A stretch of DNA of 64,000 bases from Deltaproteobacteria bacterium (GTDB taxonomy: Bacteria > Myxococcota_A > Polyangia > Haliangiales > SHYZ01), in NCBI GenBank assembly GCA_016210055.1, contig JACQUZ010000103.1:1-64000 (forward strand), read 5' to 3'. A program made the position numbers and the translations under genes. Below are positions 1 through 9,600 of the stretch, piece after piece. The notes below the pieces were generated by a model. It worked only from the letters and a program-made list of their open reading frames with translations. It had not been told where the DNA came from and did no database searches. The stretch's first letter is position 1. Every line of letters starts with the position of its first letter.

Positions 1-75
1 CGCGCCTCCCACCCCAGGTGCGAGGGGCAAGCTCGAGCTGGGCAGGCATGCTTGGGCGAGATCTGCGTCGGGGAG

Positions 76-105
76 TTGTCATTTCTTGATTGGGGCAACT
101 ATAGC
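76..105 (+). promoter_or_regulatory. Possible sigma-70-type promoter upstream of the FAD oxidoreductase
   Basis: TTGTCA (76-81) matches the -35 consensus at five of six bases. It is followed after 18 bp by TATAGC (100-105), four of six for the -10. The gene begins about 150 bp downstream, so the leader would be long. The rest of 1-256 shows no convincing coding signal or RNA. Motif matching only. Confidence 0.3.
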
Positions 106-256
106 AGGGCACTCTGACATCCGGCGGCCGACGACAACCCGGTACTGGCCACGCCCGACTCGCGCCCGGAGGCAGCGGGGAGAAGGGAATGCGGACGATC
201 GCATGGCGATGGTAGGCGTATCCATGATGTTCCTCACGCGCTAATCTCGTGGGCGC

Positions 257-1693
257 ATGGAATCCATCTCGGTCGACATTGCGGTTGTAGGGGCGGGGCC
301 TGCAGGGGCCGCATGTGCAGCATTCCTTGCCGAGGGAGGCCGCACGGTCGTTCTCCTTGACGCCCGGCCCATGGCACAGGCAGGAGCACAGTGGGTCAAT
401 GGGGTGGCCTCTTGGATGTTCGATCAGGTTGGCGTGGCGCGTCCCAAGTCCCCAGAGTGCAGGGGGGGAGAACATGCCTTCGTGGCGGTTTCACCGTCGG
501 GGAAGAAGAGGGTACGCGTCGACGAAAACCCAGTCCTCGACGTCGACATCCGACTCCTTGGATCAAGGCTTAGAGAACGCGCACGGTCTGCGGGTGCGCG
601 GCTCTTCGGTGAGACGCACGTCGACCAAGTTGAGCTCGATCTAAGCGGGCGACCCACGGCGCTGCTTGCTTCCACTCCAAGCGGGCGACTTCGGGTGGAT
701 GCGCGCCTGTTCATCGACGCATCAGGGCTCAAGGCGGTGCTCCGAAGGGAGGTCCCCGTCCTTGCCAGGGCGTGCCCCGATCCTGATCGACGGGACCTGT
801 GCACGGCTGCGCAGGAAGTGAGGAGCGTCGTCGATTCCGACGGGGCGCGCAGGTTCCTTAACGCCCATGGGGTACGTCCGGGTGAGGCCATTGGCTATTC
901 GGGCTTGGCCGGCCCTTACTCGGTGCTCGTGGCCACCGTCTCCGAAGATCTTCGTTCCGTCGGTATCCTGACTGGATCCATCGCCAATGATGGCTATCGG
1001 AGCGGGCTCAAGATGCTGCGCGACTTTGCGAGCGAGCACCGCTGGATCGGTGACGTTGAGCTCGGAGGGAGCGGGGTGGTGCCGCTACGCAGGCCATACG
1101 CACGCCTCGTGGCACCTGGCGTGGCGTTGGTCGGCGACTCGGCGTGCCAGGTCTTCTCGCTCCACGGCAGCGGCATAGGGCTGGGGATGATTGCGGCACG
1201 TCTCTTGGCCAACGCAGTGGGCGGCTCGCCCGATCCAGGGGACCTCCGCGCGCTTTGGTCCTACGCGTGCGAGTTTCACAACGAATGGGGAGGGCTCCTC
1301 GCCGTGTCGGATGCGTGCCGTCGTCATGCCCAAGGGCTCGCCGCATCGGATGTCGAGCGCCTTTGCGACAGTGGACTGGTCACTCCCGGGCTCTTCTGGG
1401 ACACCTTGGCCCAGAAGCTTCCCCGCCTCCGCCCGCGCGAGCTCCCGGTGCAGATCAAGGCGCTCATGCGCTCCCCGAGGACGGCGTGGAAAATGATGCC
1501 CATGGTCGCCCGCGGGGCAATGGCGCTCGTGGCCGCTCGGGGGTATCCCGAGGAGCCTGATGAGGCGGCGCTGTCTGCCTATGAGCGGCGAATGCGACTA
1601 GCAGTCGCCGGGCCAGTCATGGGTCCATTGCTGGCGAGGGCTCGCCCGGCTCACCGCGGGCCACGTAGACCGCCGCAGCCAGATCCCCAGTGA
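257..1693 (+). CDS. FAD-dependent oxidoreductase, geranylgeranyl reductase/halogenase-like
   Basis: A 478-residue flavoprotein. The N-terminus carries the Rossmann dinucleotide-binding motif GAGPAG (about residues 13-18) after a beta strand. A second FAD-contact motif, VALVGDSACQVF followed by HGSGIGLGM, lies in the middle, as in the geranylgeranyl reductase and p-hydroxybenzoate hydroxylase-like superfamily. These enzymes oxidise or reduce hydrophobic substrates such as isoprenoids; the substrate here cannot be read from sequence. There is no signal peptide, so it is probably cytoplasmic or membrane-associated. The C-terminus is Arg/Pro-rich and its last 25 or so codons overlap the converging symporter gene by 77 bp. 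The ATG at 257 is taken because the FAD motif follows directly. Confidence 0.8.
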   Translation: MESISVDIAVVGAGPAGAACAAFLAEGGRTVVLLDARPMAQAGAQWVNGVASWMFDQVGVARPKSPECRGGEHAFVAVSPSGKKRVRVDENPVLDVDIRLLGSRLRERARSAGARLFGETHVDQVELDLSGRPTALLASTPSGRLRVDARLFIDASGLKAVLRREVPVLARACPDPDRRDLCTAAQEVRSVVDSDGARRFLNAHGVRPGEAIGYSGLAGPYSVLVATVSEDLRSVGILTGSIANDGYRSGLKMLRDFASEHRWIGDVELGGSGVVPLRRPYARLVAPGVALVGDSACQVFSLHGSGIGLGMIAARLLANAVGGSPDPGDLRALWSYACEFHNEWGGLLAVSDACRRHAQGLAASDVERLCDSGLVTPGLFWDTLAQKLPRLRPRELPVQIKALMRSPRTAWKMMPMVARGAMALVAARGYPEEPDEAALSAYERRMRLAVAGPVMGPLLARARPAHRGPRRPPQPDPQ

Positions 1694-2888
1694 CGTTGAG
1701 CGTCGTGCGGCACATGTCGAGGAACCGATCGACTCCTAGAATCAAGCCCAAGCCCTCCGGCGGAATCCCGAACAGGCCCAAAATCATGGCAATGACCGGA
1801 ATCGAGCCTGCCGGCACGCCGGCGGTGCCAATCCCAGCGAGCACGCAGATGGCCATGATCAGAGCTTGTTGCCCAACTCCGAGGGGGATGCCAAAGAGCT
1901 GCGCCAGGAACAGCACCGTGACCCCCTCGAAGAGGGCTGTGCCGTTTTGGTTCATGGCCGACCCAGCGGTGAGGACAAAGCGGCTCACGTGCCGCGGGAG
2001 GCGCAGTTGTTCCTCGGCGACCTTGATGGCCGTCGGCAGCGTCGCGCTGGAAGAGGCGGTCGAGAACGCCGTGAGCATGGCGAGGCGCACGTCGCGAAAG
2101 AAGGCCACGGGGTTCCGTCCACCAAGGAAATAGACGGAAAGCGAGTACACCACGAACATGTGGAGCGCGAGGCCGAGAAGCACCACGCCGACGTAAGCGG
2201 CAAGCTGGGCAATGACCTGGGTGCCCATGCGCGCCGTCATGGTGAAGAGGAGCGCTCCAACCCCTAGTGGAGCCAGGGCCAGCACTCCGTCGATGAGCCG
2301 CATGGTTACATCGTAGAGCCCCTGGATGGTCTGCCTGAGGCGAGCCGCAGGCTCGGTCGCCGTGAGGGAGAGACCGATCCCAAACAGCAACGAAAACACC
2401 ATGAGGCCAATCATGTCCCCCGAGGCTGCGGCCCTGATGGGATTGTCGGGCACCAGGGCGATCAACAGGGCAATGGGCGACGAGTCAGCTGGCGCCGCAG
2501 CGGCCCGAGGAGCGGTGGCCTGCCTGGCCATTTCCAGCACCTCCGGGGAGAGGCCATGCCCTGGCGCCAATACATTGACCAATCCGAGCCCAATCGCTAC
2601 TGCAATGGTCGATACCACGACGGTATAGCCCAAGGTCCTGGCACCAAGGCGACCCAGCTGGCGCAGGTCGAGCTCGCTCACGCCGACGACGAGCGCAGAG
2701 AATAGGAGCGGTACCACGAGCATGAACAAGAGGCGCAGGAAGATCTGCCCTATCGGGTGGGTGATGTGGTCGACGGTCCATTGAAGCGCTGGGTTTCCCG
2801 CAGCCACCGTGTTCAGGGCCAAGCCCAGGAGCGCGCCGACGAGTATCCCGAGGATCATCCTCCGCTGTGGAGACATGCGGCGGAACAT
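1617..2888 (-). CDS. Dicarboxylate/amino acid:cation symporter (DAACS family)
   Basis: A 423-residue multi-pass inner-membrane transporter of the GltP/GltT/DctA fold, of normal family length. Visible signatures are the serine-rich re-entrant loop (FSTASSSATLPTAIK), the second loop region with GIGTAGVPAGS, and the C-terminal substrate/cation-binding helix with NVTGD. The usual NMDGT motif reads NQNGT, so cation coordination may differ from classical sodium/glutamate carriers. I place the start at the ATG at 2888, just after a GAGGTGGGG ribosome-binding site; a TTG at 2900 and an ATG at 2876 are alternatives. It converges on the flavoprotein gene and overlaps its 3' end. The likely role is uptake of C4-dicarboxylates or acidic or neutral amino acids; the substrate is not assigned. 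Confidence 0.88.
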   Translation of the reverse strand: MFRRMSPQRRMILGILVGALLGLALNTVAAGNPALQWTVDHITHPIGQIFLRLLFMLVVPLLFSALVVGVSELDLRQLGRLGARTLGYTVVVSTIAVAIGLGLVNVLAPGHGLSPEVLEMARQATAPRAAAAPADSSPIALLIALVPDNPIRAAASGDMIGLMVFSLLFGIGLSLTATEPAARLRQTIQGLYDVTMRLIDGVLALAPLGVGALLFTMTARMGTQVIAQLAAYVGVVLLGLALHMFVVYSLSVYFLGGRNPVAFFRDVRLAMLTAFSTASSSATLPTAIKVAEEQLRLPRHVSRFVLTAGSAMNQNGTALFEGVTVLFLAQLFGIPLGVGQQALIMAICVLAGIGTAGVPAGSIPVIAMILGLFGIPPEGLGLILGVDRFLDMCRTTLNVTGDLAAAVYVARGEPGEPSPAMDP

Positions 2889-2968
2889 ACCCCACCTCAA
2901 AGGAGGCTGCCGACCTCTTCGCGACTGTCTTCGAGACTCGCCCAGAGCAGTGGTACCTTTGAGATTGC

Positions 2969-3232
2969 ATGAGACGCGACCCTCCTGACCCAGGCCGAGA
3001 CGTGGACTCGGAAGACACGGCTTGCGTAAGGAGAAGGACGCCCGAGCCCGAGTTCCGGCCTGGCGAATCCCTTGGTGGATACGTGGTGGACGGTTGCCTC
3101 GGCGAAGGTGGCGGTGGGGCAGGCATCGCGAAGCTCGTCGAGCCGGAACATCGAGATGGCCTGCTCACCACGGTGGGTCACTTTCTGGGGACTCCTTTTG
3201 CCATGGCTGCATGGCCACCCATGTGCGATTGA
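2969..3232 (+). pseudogene. Remnant of a Ser/Thr protein kinase N-terminus
   Basis: An 87-codon frame beginning with an ATG. After an acidic/basic N-terminus it reads FRPGESLGGYVVDGCLGEGG, which resembles the start of bacterial Hanks-type kinase domains (a P-G-x-x-L-G-x-Y leader, then the glycine-rich ATP loop LGEGGGG). After the loop the similarity ends: there is no VAVK lysine, HRD or DFG motif in this frame, nor any convincing continuation in other frames before the next gene at 3338. I read it as a decayed or truncated kinase gene. The alternative is chance resemblance in a 440-bp gene-free stretch (2889-3337). Confidence 0.45.
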
Positions 3233-3337
3233 CGCAGGTTTTCGGACCCCCAGCTGGGCGCCGAAATCATCCTGCATCACCCCCCCAGGCCTCCTCCGCT
3301 TGGAGACATCCTGGGAAAGCGACGTCTCGGTCCTCGA

Positions 3338-4528
3338 TTACTTGTCGCCGTCACCTGGGTAGTGAGGAGAAGTCGCTATCTCACAAGTTGGCTTGTGGTA
3401 TCCCGTGCATTTCCCCGACTTGCGGCAGTCGAGAACTCGGAGGCTCTCGAAGCCCCCTTCGCCTAGCCTCATGTGCAAGTTAAGAAAGCCGAGCACGCGG
3501 TTGTCCGCTGGATTTCGGCACACGTCAACCGATGCGGATAGCTGCTTATACTCGTCCTCGCAATGGAACTTTTTCCGCCAGGTGGCGAGCAGCCTGCCAT
3601 CGTCCGCACGGGCCTCTCCGCTCTCTCCCAGGCCGAACCCGGTGGGATTGGCTTGCACCCTGTAGGTCATGCCATAACCACCCCAGCGGTTGATCTCGAA
3701 CTCGGCGGGCGGGCCCGATGGAGCCACTTCGAACGCGACCTGGAACTTGCCATGCCGATCGAGCCCCGCCCAGGGCTTGCTGACCCTGCAGGAGAAGTCC
3801 CCCGAGTCATCAAAGTTGCCGCGCACGTCCTTCGCCAGCGTGAATTCGAGCTCCCCAGGCCCCGACTCCCACCAGATCATCTCGGCTGGGTGTATCTCCT
3901 GCTTATCGTTATGCCCACGGTCGTTAACCCAGGGTCCGTAGGCACAGACCGGCTGCCCGTTCTTGATGCCAAGGCGGTAGTGGTTGCATGCGTTGACTCG
4001 GGAACGGTCGCCCACGGAGATCTCCGCCTCGAACTCCCTGCTCGGGTTGTAGCCGTAAAGATCCGGCCCACCATAGAGCGAGTCATCGGTGGTTAGGTAG
4101 AAGTTGAAGTCGTTGTCATCGCGGAACCAGCCAAACGAATGGAGGAAGCCACAGTATGTCTCCTTTCTCCCGGTGATCGGGAACCACTTGTCCTCCCCGA
4201 TTCCGTAGGAACCCTGCGCGGCGCACCAGCCGATGTTCGATCCCACGGGATCGCTCGCCACGGCACCCAGCTTCCGTTGCGCCTGTTCCCAATCATGGAT
4301 CTGATAGGAGTTGCAGGTCGGCGGATTCTGGCGCGGGGTCGGCGTGGGCGACGGTTTCGGTTTCGGCTTGGGCTTTGGCCTCGGCTCGGGAGGCCCGTCG
4401 CTGGGGTCGTCGTCATTTCGTATCTGTGAGGACTGCTCGCCGATCAATCCCTCGTCAATATTGCTGCCGCAGCCCAAGGGCAGGAGGAATGCGAGCCCCA
4501 AGATGGGGGAATACCGGAAGGTTGCCAT
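3338..4528 (-). CDS. Secreted lipoprotein with Pro/Lys linker, function unknown
   Basis: A 396-residue protein with an N-terminal hydrophobic segment ending in a lipobox (FLLPLGCG), so it should be lipidated on Cys20 by Lgt/Lsp. Residues about 46-66 form a disordered spacer of alternating Pro and Lys/Thr (PRPKPKPKPKPSPTPTP). The globular part is rich in Trp, Tyr, Gly and Cys (for example GWCAAQGSYGIG), suggesting a disulfide-stabilised beta-rich extracellular domain. I do not recognise a family. It stands alone, divergent from nothing obvious, with about 260 bp of non-coding sequence (4529-4790) upstream. The kind of protein suggests surface display, and binding or degradation of external material is possible, but the sequence does not establish either. 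Confidence 0.7.
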   Translation of the reverse strand: MATFRYSPILGLAFLLPLGCGSNIDEGLIGEQSSQIRNDDDPSDGPPEPRPKPKPKPKPSPTPTPRQNPPTCNSYQIHDWEQAQRKLGAVASDPVGSNIGWCAAQGSYGIGEDKWFPITGRKETYCGFLHSFGWFRDDNDFNFYLTTDDSLYGGPDLYGYNPSREFEAEISVGDRSRVNACNHYRLGIKNGQPVCAYGPWVNDRGHNDKQEIHPAEMIWWESGPGELEFTLAKDVRGNFDDSGDFSCRVSKPWAGLDRHGKFQVAFEVAPSGPPAEFEINRWGGYGMTYRVQANPTGFGLGESGEARADDGRLLATWRKKFHCEDEYKQLSASVDVCRNPADNRVLGFLNLHMRLGEGGFESLRVLDCRKSGKCTGYHKPTCEIATSPHYPGDGDK

Positions 4529-4790
4529 TTGTCAGCTCCTTTGTTCGCTTGGCCACGTGAGCAATGGGCGTGCCCAAGTGAGGCGTGTTGCCAAGCAGGC
4601 GAAATGGCTTATCTGCTGATGGCGGATTCGGGAGTCCGATTGGTTTTCCTTGGGCCTGTCGTCTAATGAAACCGCGCTGGCATCATGACAATTGAGCTAT
4701 TTCGGCGTGATTTTCGCCGTGCAACCTGGAACGCAACAGGTTGCACTTGGGTGGTTGCGCGCTTCTTCACTCTGCCCGGAGCGGCTTCCT

Positions 4791-6659
4791 CTAGAGAGTC
4801 ATGCTAGACGGGGGGCCAGAAAGCCGCTCACCAAGCCCCGAAAACCGCTCCACCTTGCGCTCAATTCCCAGGCGAAGGAGCTCCTTCTTCCCCACGATGA
4901 CCACCGATGCCCTTGCCCGCGTGACCGCCGTGTAGACCGACTCCCTGCAAAGGAGCGCGATGTCCTCGTCGGGGAGGAGCAGGGCAACGTGCTCGAACTC
5001 CGAGCCTTGGGACTTGTGGACGGTCATGGCGTACGAGAGCGCAATGTCGCCCTCGAGCGACTCCAGGGGGAAGAGGGCGAGCTCGTTCCCGCGTCGAAAA
5101 ACCGCCATGGCCCTTCTACCGCCCGCGGTCCTCGCCCTAATCACTACACCCTGGTCGCCATTCATGATTCCACGCACGTAATCATTACGCTGCATGATCA
5201 CCGGCTCGCCGGGGAGGAATCCTGATGCCCGCGTGGATCCATGGTTCCTGCCCATTCGGGCGTGGAAAAACGCGTTCACCGACCCCACGCTGGTGTCGTG
5301 CGATTCGGCCCTCCAAAGGCACAGGACACGCGCCCTCTCGTAGTGACGGAGCAGCTCTTCGGCATGCTCCTCGGAGACGCCATGAATGCCAGAAATCCAC
5401 TCGTCCCACCAGCGTTCGAGGAACGCCACGCGCTCGCTCGGGCCGCCGTCCAAGTGCTCGACCTTGCGGAACGCCACGTCTCTCGCCTCGCGGCGCGGTG
5501 CAATGGGCAGCTCCGCATGGCCATCCCGGATGGCCATGGCGACTTCGTAGATGTTCCGCCCTTCCTCCCTGCTTTCGTCCATGCGAAAGCTCTTTCGCAG
5601 GTGCACGCCAGCTCCGCGTCGTGAGGCAACAAGGTCACGGAAGACGGCGCCAGGCTCCACCGAGGGGAGCTGGTCCGCATCGCCGAGGAGGACGAGGTGC
5701 GTCGTAGGCGAAAGAGCCCGGACCAAGCGTTCCATGAGAGCCAGGTCAATCATTGAGCACTCGTCGACAATCACCACGTCTTGTGCGAGCGGGTGGTTCT
5801 CGTGGTGACGGAATCGCCGCCCATCCGAGGAGGCGCCGAGCAGGCGATGCAATGTCGTCGGCTCGCGGGGCGCCGTGGCGGTCAGCTGGCTCATCATGGC
5901 GTCTTTCATTCGCTGGGCAGCTTTCCCGGTGGGTGCTGCCAGGGCGACGCGTTCCATCGGCAGGCCAAGACAGTCCAAGACACGCAGGATCGAGACCACG
6001 ATCGATGTCTTGCCCGTGCCCGGCCCCCCTGTGATGACGGACAGCGGCCAATTGAATGGCGCGAGGATGGCTTCCTGTTGCTCCGACGTTAGCCCGAACG
6101 GCGTCCCATGCCCTCGAGGCGGTGAACTCATGACTTGCTGAAGCGCCTGCCACGCGCGCTCGCGATCCCAAAGGGTGCGTGCCGCTTGCATGCGCCCGCG
6201 CAAGGCCGTGGCCAGGCGGCCTTCAAGGGCAAGGAGACGCTGATGGTAGAGATGGTCCCCGTCGAGAATCAGCGGCTTGAACTCACCTGGCTGCCCAACG
6301 GTGACCCTTGCTCTCGCAAGGACCTCGCACGCGCGCGTGGCCAGAGAGGGTACCCCGAGCCTCTCGAGGAACGTGGAGAGCCAGCGAACCTGGGCGCCAC
6401 GCAAGGGGAGACGGGTGCTCCCTTCGCGCACGCTCACCAGGGAAGCCAAGGTAAGGAGGAGCAACTCCTCTTGCTCCAGGGCGGAAAAGCCGTCCTCGAG
6501 GCGGGCGATCTCCCAGGCCACGATGAGCAGGTGGTCCTCCACATCTAGCGTGGCCAGAGCAGGCAAGACCGCGCTCGGGAAGTGGAGCGTGCCGACGTCT
6601 CGCACGCCCGTCGCAGGCCGCGCGGCTCCCGAGGGGGAGAAAAGGCCCCGCCCTTTCAT
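4791..6659 (-). CDS. recD: Exodeoxyribonuclease V alpha subunit RecD
   Basis: The 5'-3' SF1B helicase subunit of RecBCD, 622 residues, close to the usual RecD length. Visible motifs are Walker A (GGPGTGKTS), the DEAD-like VIVDECSMID, the late helicase motif AMTVHKSQGSEF, and YTAVTRARASVVIVG near the C-terminus. The ATG at 6659 overlaps the recB stop as ATGA; the open frame extends further upstream to 7193, but that stretch only mirrors the recB coding frame. RecD drives the fast motor in double-strand-end processing before RecA loading. It is the last gene of recC-recB-recD and is translationally coupled to recB. Confidence 0.95.
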   Translation of the reverse strand: MKGRGLFSPSGAARPATGVRDVGTLHFPSAVLPALATLDVEDHLLIVAWEIARLEDGFSALEQEELLLLTLASLVSVREGSTRLPLRGAQVRWLSTFLERLGVPSLATRACEVLARARVTVGQPGEFKPLILDGDHLYHQRLLALEGRLATALRGRMQAARTLWDRERAWQALQQVMSSPPRGHGTPFGLTSEQQEAILAPFNWPLSVITGGPGTGKTSIVVSILRVLDCLGLPMERVALAAPTGKAAQRMKDAMMSQLTATAPREPTTLHRLLGASSDGRRFRHHENHPLAQDVVIVDECSMIDLALMERLVRALSPTTHLVLLGDADQLPSVEPGAVFRDLVASRRGAGVHLRKSFRMDESREEGRNIYEVAMAIRDGHAELPIAPRREARDVAFRKVEHLDGGPSERVAFLERWWDEWISGIHGVSEEHAEELLRHYERARVLCLWRAESHDTSVGSVNAFFHARMGRNHGSTRASGFLPGEPVIMQRNDYVRGIMNGDQGVVIRARTAGGRRAMAVFRRGNELALFPLESLEGDIALSYAMTVHKSQGSEFEHVALLLPDEDIALLCRESVYTAVTRARASVVIVGKKELLRLGIERKVERFSGLGERLSGPPSSMTL

Positions 6660-9600
6660 GACTTCCGCCCGGCGAGGTCCATCTCCCATTCCGTGATCTC
6701 CGACCACGTGGGCCGGCGGAAATCCACCCCCGCGCCGCTCGCGTCCATTCCCCGAACGAAGAAATAGAACATCCCACCGAATCGGGCATCGTGATCGCCC
6801 CGCGAGCGCGCCCCAAGCACTTTCACGAGCGCGAGGGAATAAAGCCTGACCTGGAGCACGTAGTGCTCGTCGACATGCCGCCGGATCGTCTCCCTGTCCC
6901 AGGAAGGGAGGAGATCGCTTTTCCAATCCGCAATGTACACGAGCCCTTCGTGCTCGAAGACGAGGTCTACAAAACCCTTGATAAAGCGATCCGTTCCGCT
7001 CGGATACAGGAATTCCATCTCTCTCAAGGTCTTGAGCCGCGAGATGGGCGGAATGATGTGATTGCCCGCCGCGACAGGAGTCGTAAGGGCCCGGTAAGCG
7101 ATCTCGGCTGCCCGTGGTCCGTGCGTCCTTTTCACGCCGTTTCTCTGCGCCACCTCCTCGATCAAGCGATTGACCTGCGGCAAGGAATACCACGCGTCAA
7201 AGGATGGGGCGCTCGCAAGCGTGCCAAGGTCGACCGTCTCGAAGAGTTCGTGCAAGAAGATCCCCGTGGTCGCGCCGCCTGGCAGATCGCTGGCCGGTAG
7301 CGGATCGGCCTGCGCGGCTGGCACTCTTGGCCCCTGACGAACCGGGGGCCCATCGCGAAGCCTGGAGTATGACGTCACCACGAACCCTCGGTGTCTCAGC
7401 TTCGCTTGCTGGAAGCTTGGGAGCGCGGGCTCGTCGAGGAGCCCGCTCGGCGGGACCCAATCTGCGAGCGAAGGCACGTCCTTTGCCCCTGCTTCGGGGC
7501 CATTCATCGGAACGTTTTCCGAGGAGAAGAGCCCTTCCCAAGCGTGCCCCGTGCCCATGATCGCCTGAAGCCGACGGTTCACGCATCCATACCCACCGGC
7601 GAGGTTCCCCTTGGAAAAGTACGGGAGATAGAGCCGTGCCCTTGCCCGGGTGAGCGCGACGTAGTAAAGGCGCTCATCTTCCCTTGCGGCCTCGGCGTTC
7701 ACCGCTTCCTTGATCGCCGCAGGGGGGCGCCCCATCCAAGCCTTGCGCCGGCCATCTTCGTGGAACGCGTGCACCACCTGCCGTCCGTTGGACCTGGAGA
7801 ATCCCCCGACGAGAAAGACGACATCCGCCTCGAGTCCCTTGGACTTGTGGATGGTCATGATCTGCACCGCGTCCCGATCTGTCTCCAAGCGCTGCAGGTC
7901 GCCGCTGCTGGCGCTGGGCGACTTGGGGACCGCGCGTCCGTCCACAAAGGACTTCAGCAAGAACCAGAGCTCTCGCAGGGGCATCCGGCCGCGCCCGGCT
8001 TCTTCTGCCAGGAGCTCAAAGAGATGGAGGTAATTGGTGAGCTCCCGCTCGCTGTCGCGAAAGAACAGCTCCCGCCGGATGACCCCGCTTTCCTCGATAA
8101 TGCGAGAAAAGAGCGCCCCGTAGTTCATGCTCCCGGCGAGGCGATTCCATCGCGACAGTCGGGCAATTAGGGGGTGGTGGTCGGGCACGTCGGCGGCCTG
8201 ACGGAGCTCCTCGAGAGAAAGACCGAAGAAGGGCGTGAGCCAGGCACGGAAGCGCTTCGACCGATCCTCGGGCTCGTCGATGCCGGCGAGGAGATCGAGC
8301 ACGTGCATGGCCTCCTCACCCGAGAACAGGCCTTCTTGCTTGTAAAACGCGCGGGGCACGCCATGGGCGCGGAGGGCCTCTCCGACCTCACGGCCTTCTC
8401 TTTCCGTGCGGGTGAGCACGAAGATGTCGCTCGCGCGCACGCGACGACGCTTTCCAGCCGCGCACAGCTCGATGGGGCGAGCGCCGAGCAGGGCCCTAAC
8501 CTCGATGGCGATGAGGCGAACCAGCGTCCGTGCCGCGCCCCTCATGTTCTCGGCGTCGTCCAGGGAGAACAGGTGGATCGGCGGGAGCTCGACCTGTCCG
8601 CGAAAGGAGGTGAGGCCGGGGTTTCCGCAGCGCACCGGCGTGTCGTAACGGATGTCGCCGGTGAAAAAGGGGGGCGCGCCCTGCTGATCGAGGATCAGGT
8701 TGCAGGCGTCGATCATCTTGGCCGTGGAGCGATGATTGGCCTGGAGCGCGACAAGGGCACCGCCGGCATCCTCGATGCATTGGCGGGCCGCGAGATAGAC
8801 GTGCACGTCGGCGCCGCGGAAGCCGTAGATCGCCTGCTTCGGGTCGCCGATGAGGTACAAGGTGTTTTCCCCCGCCCTCTCGAAGAACAGCTTGCGGAAG
8901 ATCGCCCACTGCGTCTCGTCCGTGTCCTGAAACTCGTCGATGAGGGCGTAGCGGTAGCGGGCCCGCACCAGGCGCACGAGCTCCATGCCGTGGGGACCTT
9001 CAAGTCCTTCACGCACGAGCGTCAGCATGTCATCGAAGTCAACGAGGCCCCGCTCCGCCTTGCTGCGCCAGAGGTCCTCGAGCGTCGCCGGAAGGAGCTC
9101 GCTCGCCAGCGCGGCGGTAAAGGGGACCACCGCTTCTCCGAGAGAGCGCACCCCCTCCTGAAAACGAAGGGCCGTTCCGTCGGGAAGCAGCCGTCCTCCC
9201 ATCTTCTCGACGAGATACCCGAGGAAACCGCCTTGCGTTTCCGACTCGAGGACCTGGAGATCCGAGAGAAACGTCGCCAGATCCCCGCTCTCGCGTGCCC
9301 GCCGTGCGACCTCGCGTAGCTTCGTGAGCCGCCGAGCGACCGCGGGCGCCGTCTGGGCGTTCACCTTGGCTGCCTTGAGCTCAAGGACGAGCTCTCGTTC
9401 ATCGAATGGCTCTTCCGGAAAAGCGCCGAGCGCCGCTTGGAGCCGCTCGGGATCGTACTTGGGGAATCGTTCCCCTCGCTCGCGCGCGACGGCGTGGAGC
9501 ACCTCCGCGAGCTTGGGAACGGCAAGCCCACTCCTTAGCGCCGCCGAGACGAAACGGCCAGGCCGCTCCTCCTTGGCCAGGCGATGGCGCAAGGTATCCC

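Noticed and set aside
2897-3280. 127-codon minus-strand frame over the kinase fragment
   Set aside because: No motif and no conserved pattern; the plus-strand frame explains the sequence better.
6660-7193. N-terminal extension of recD
   Set aside because: The extra 178 residues only mirror the recB frame; the ATGA junction at 6656-6659 is the natural start.
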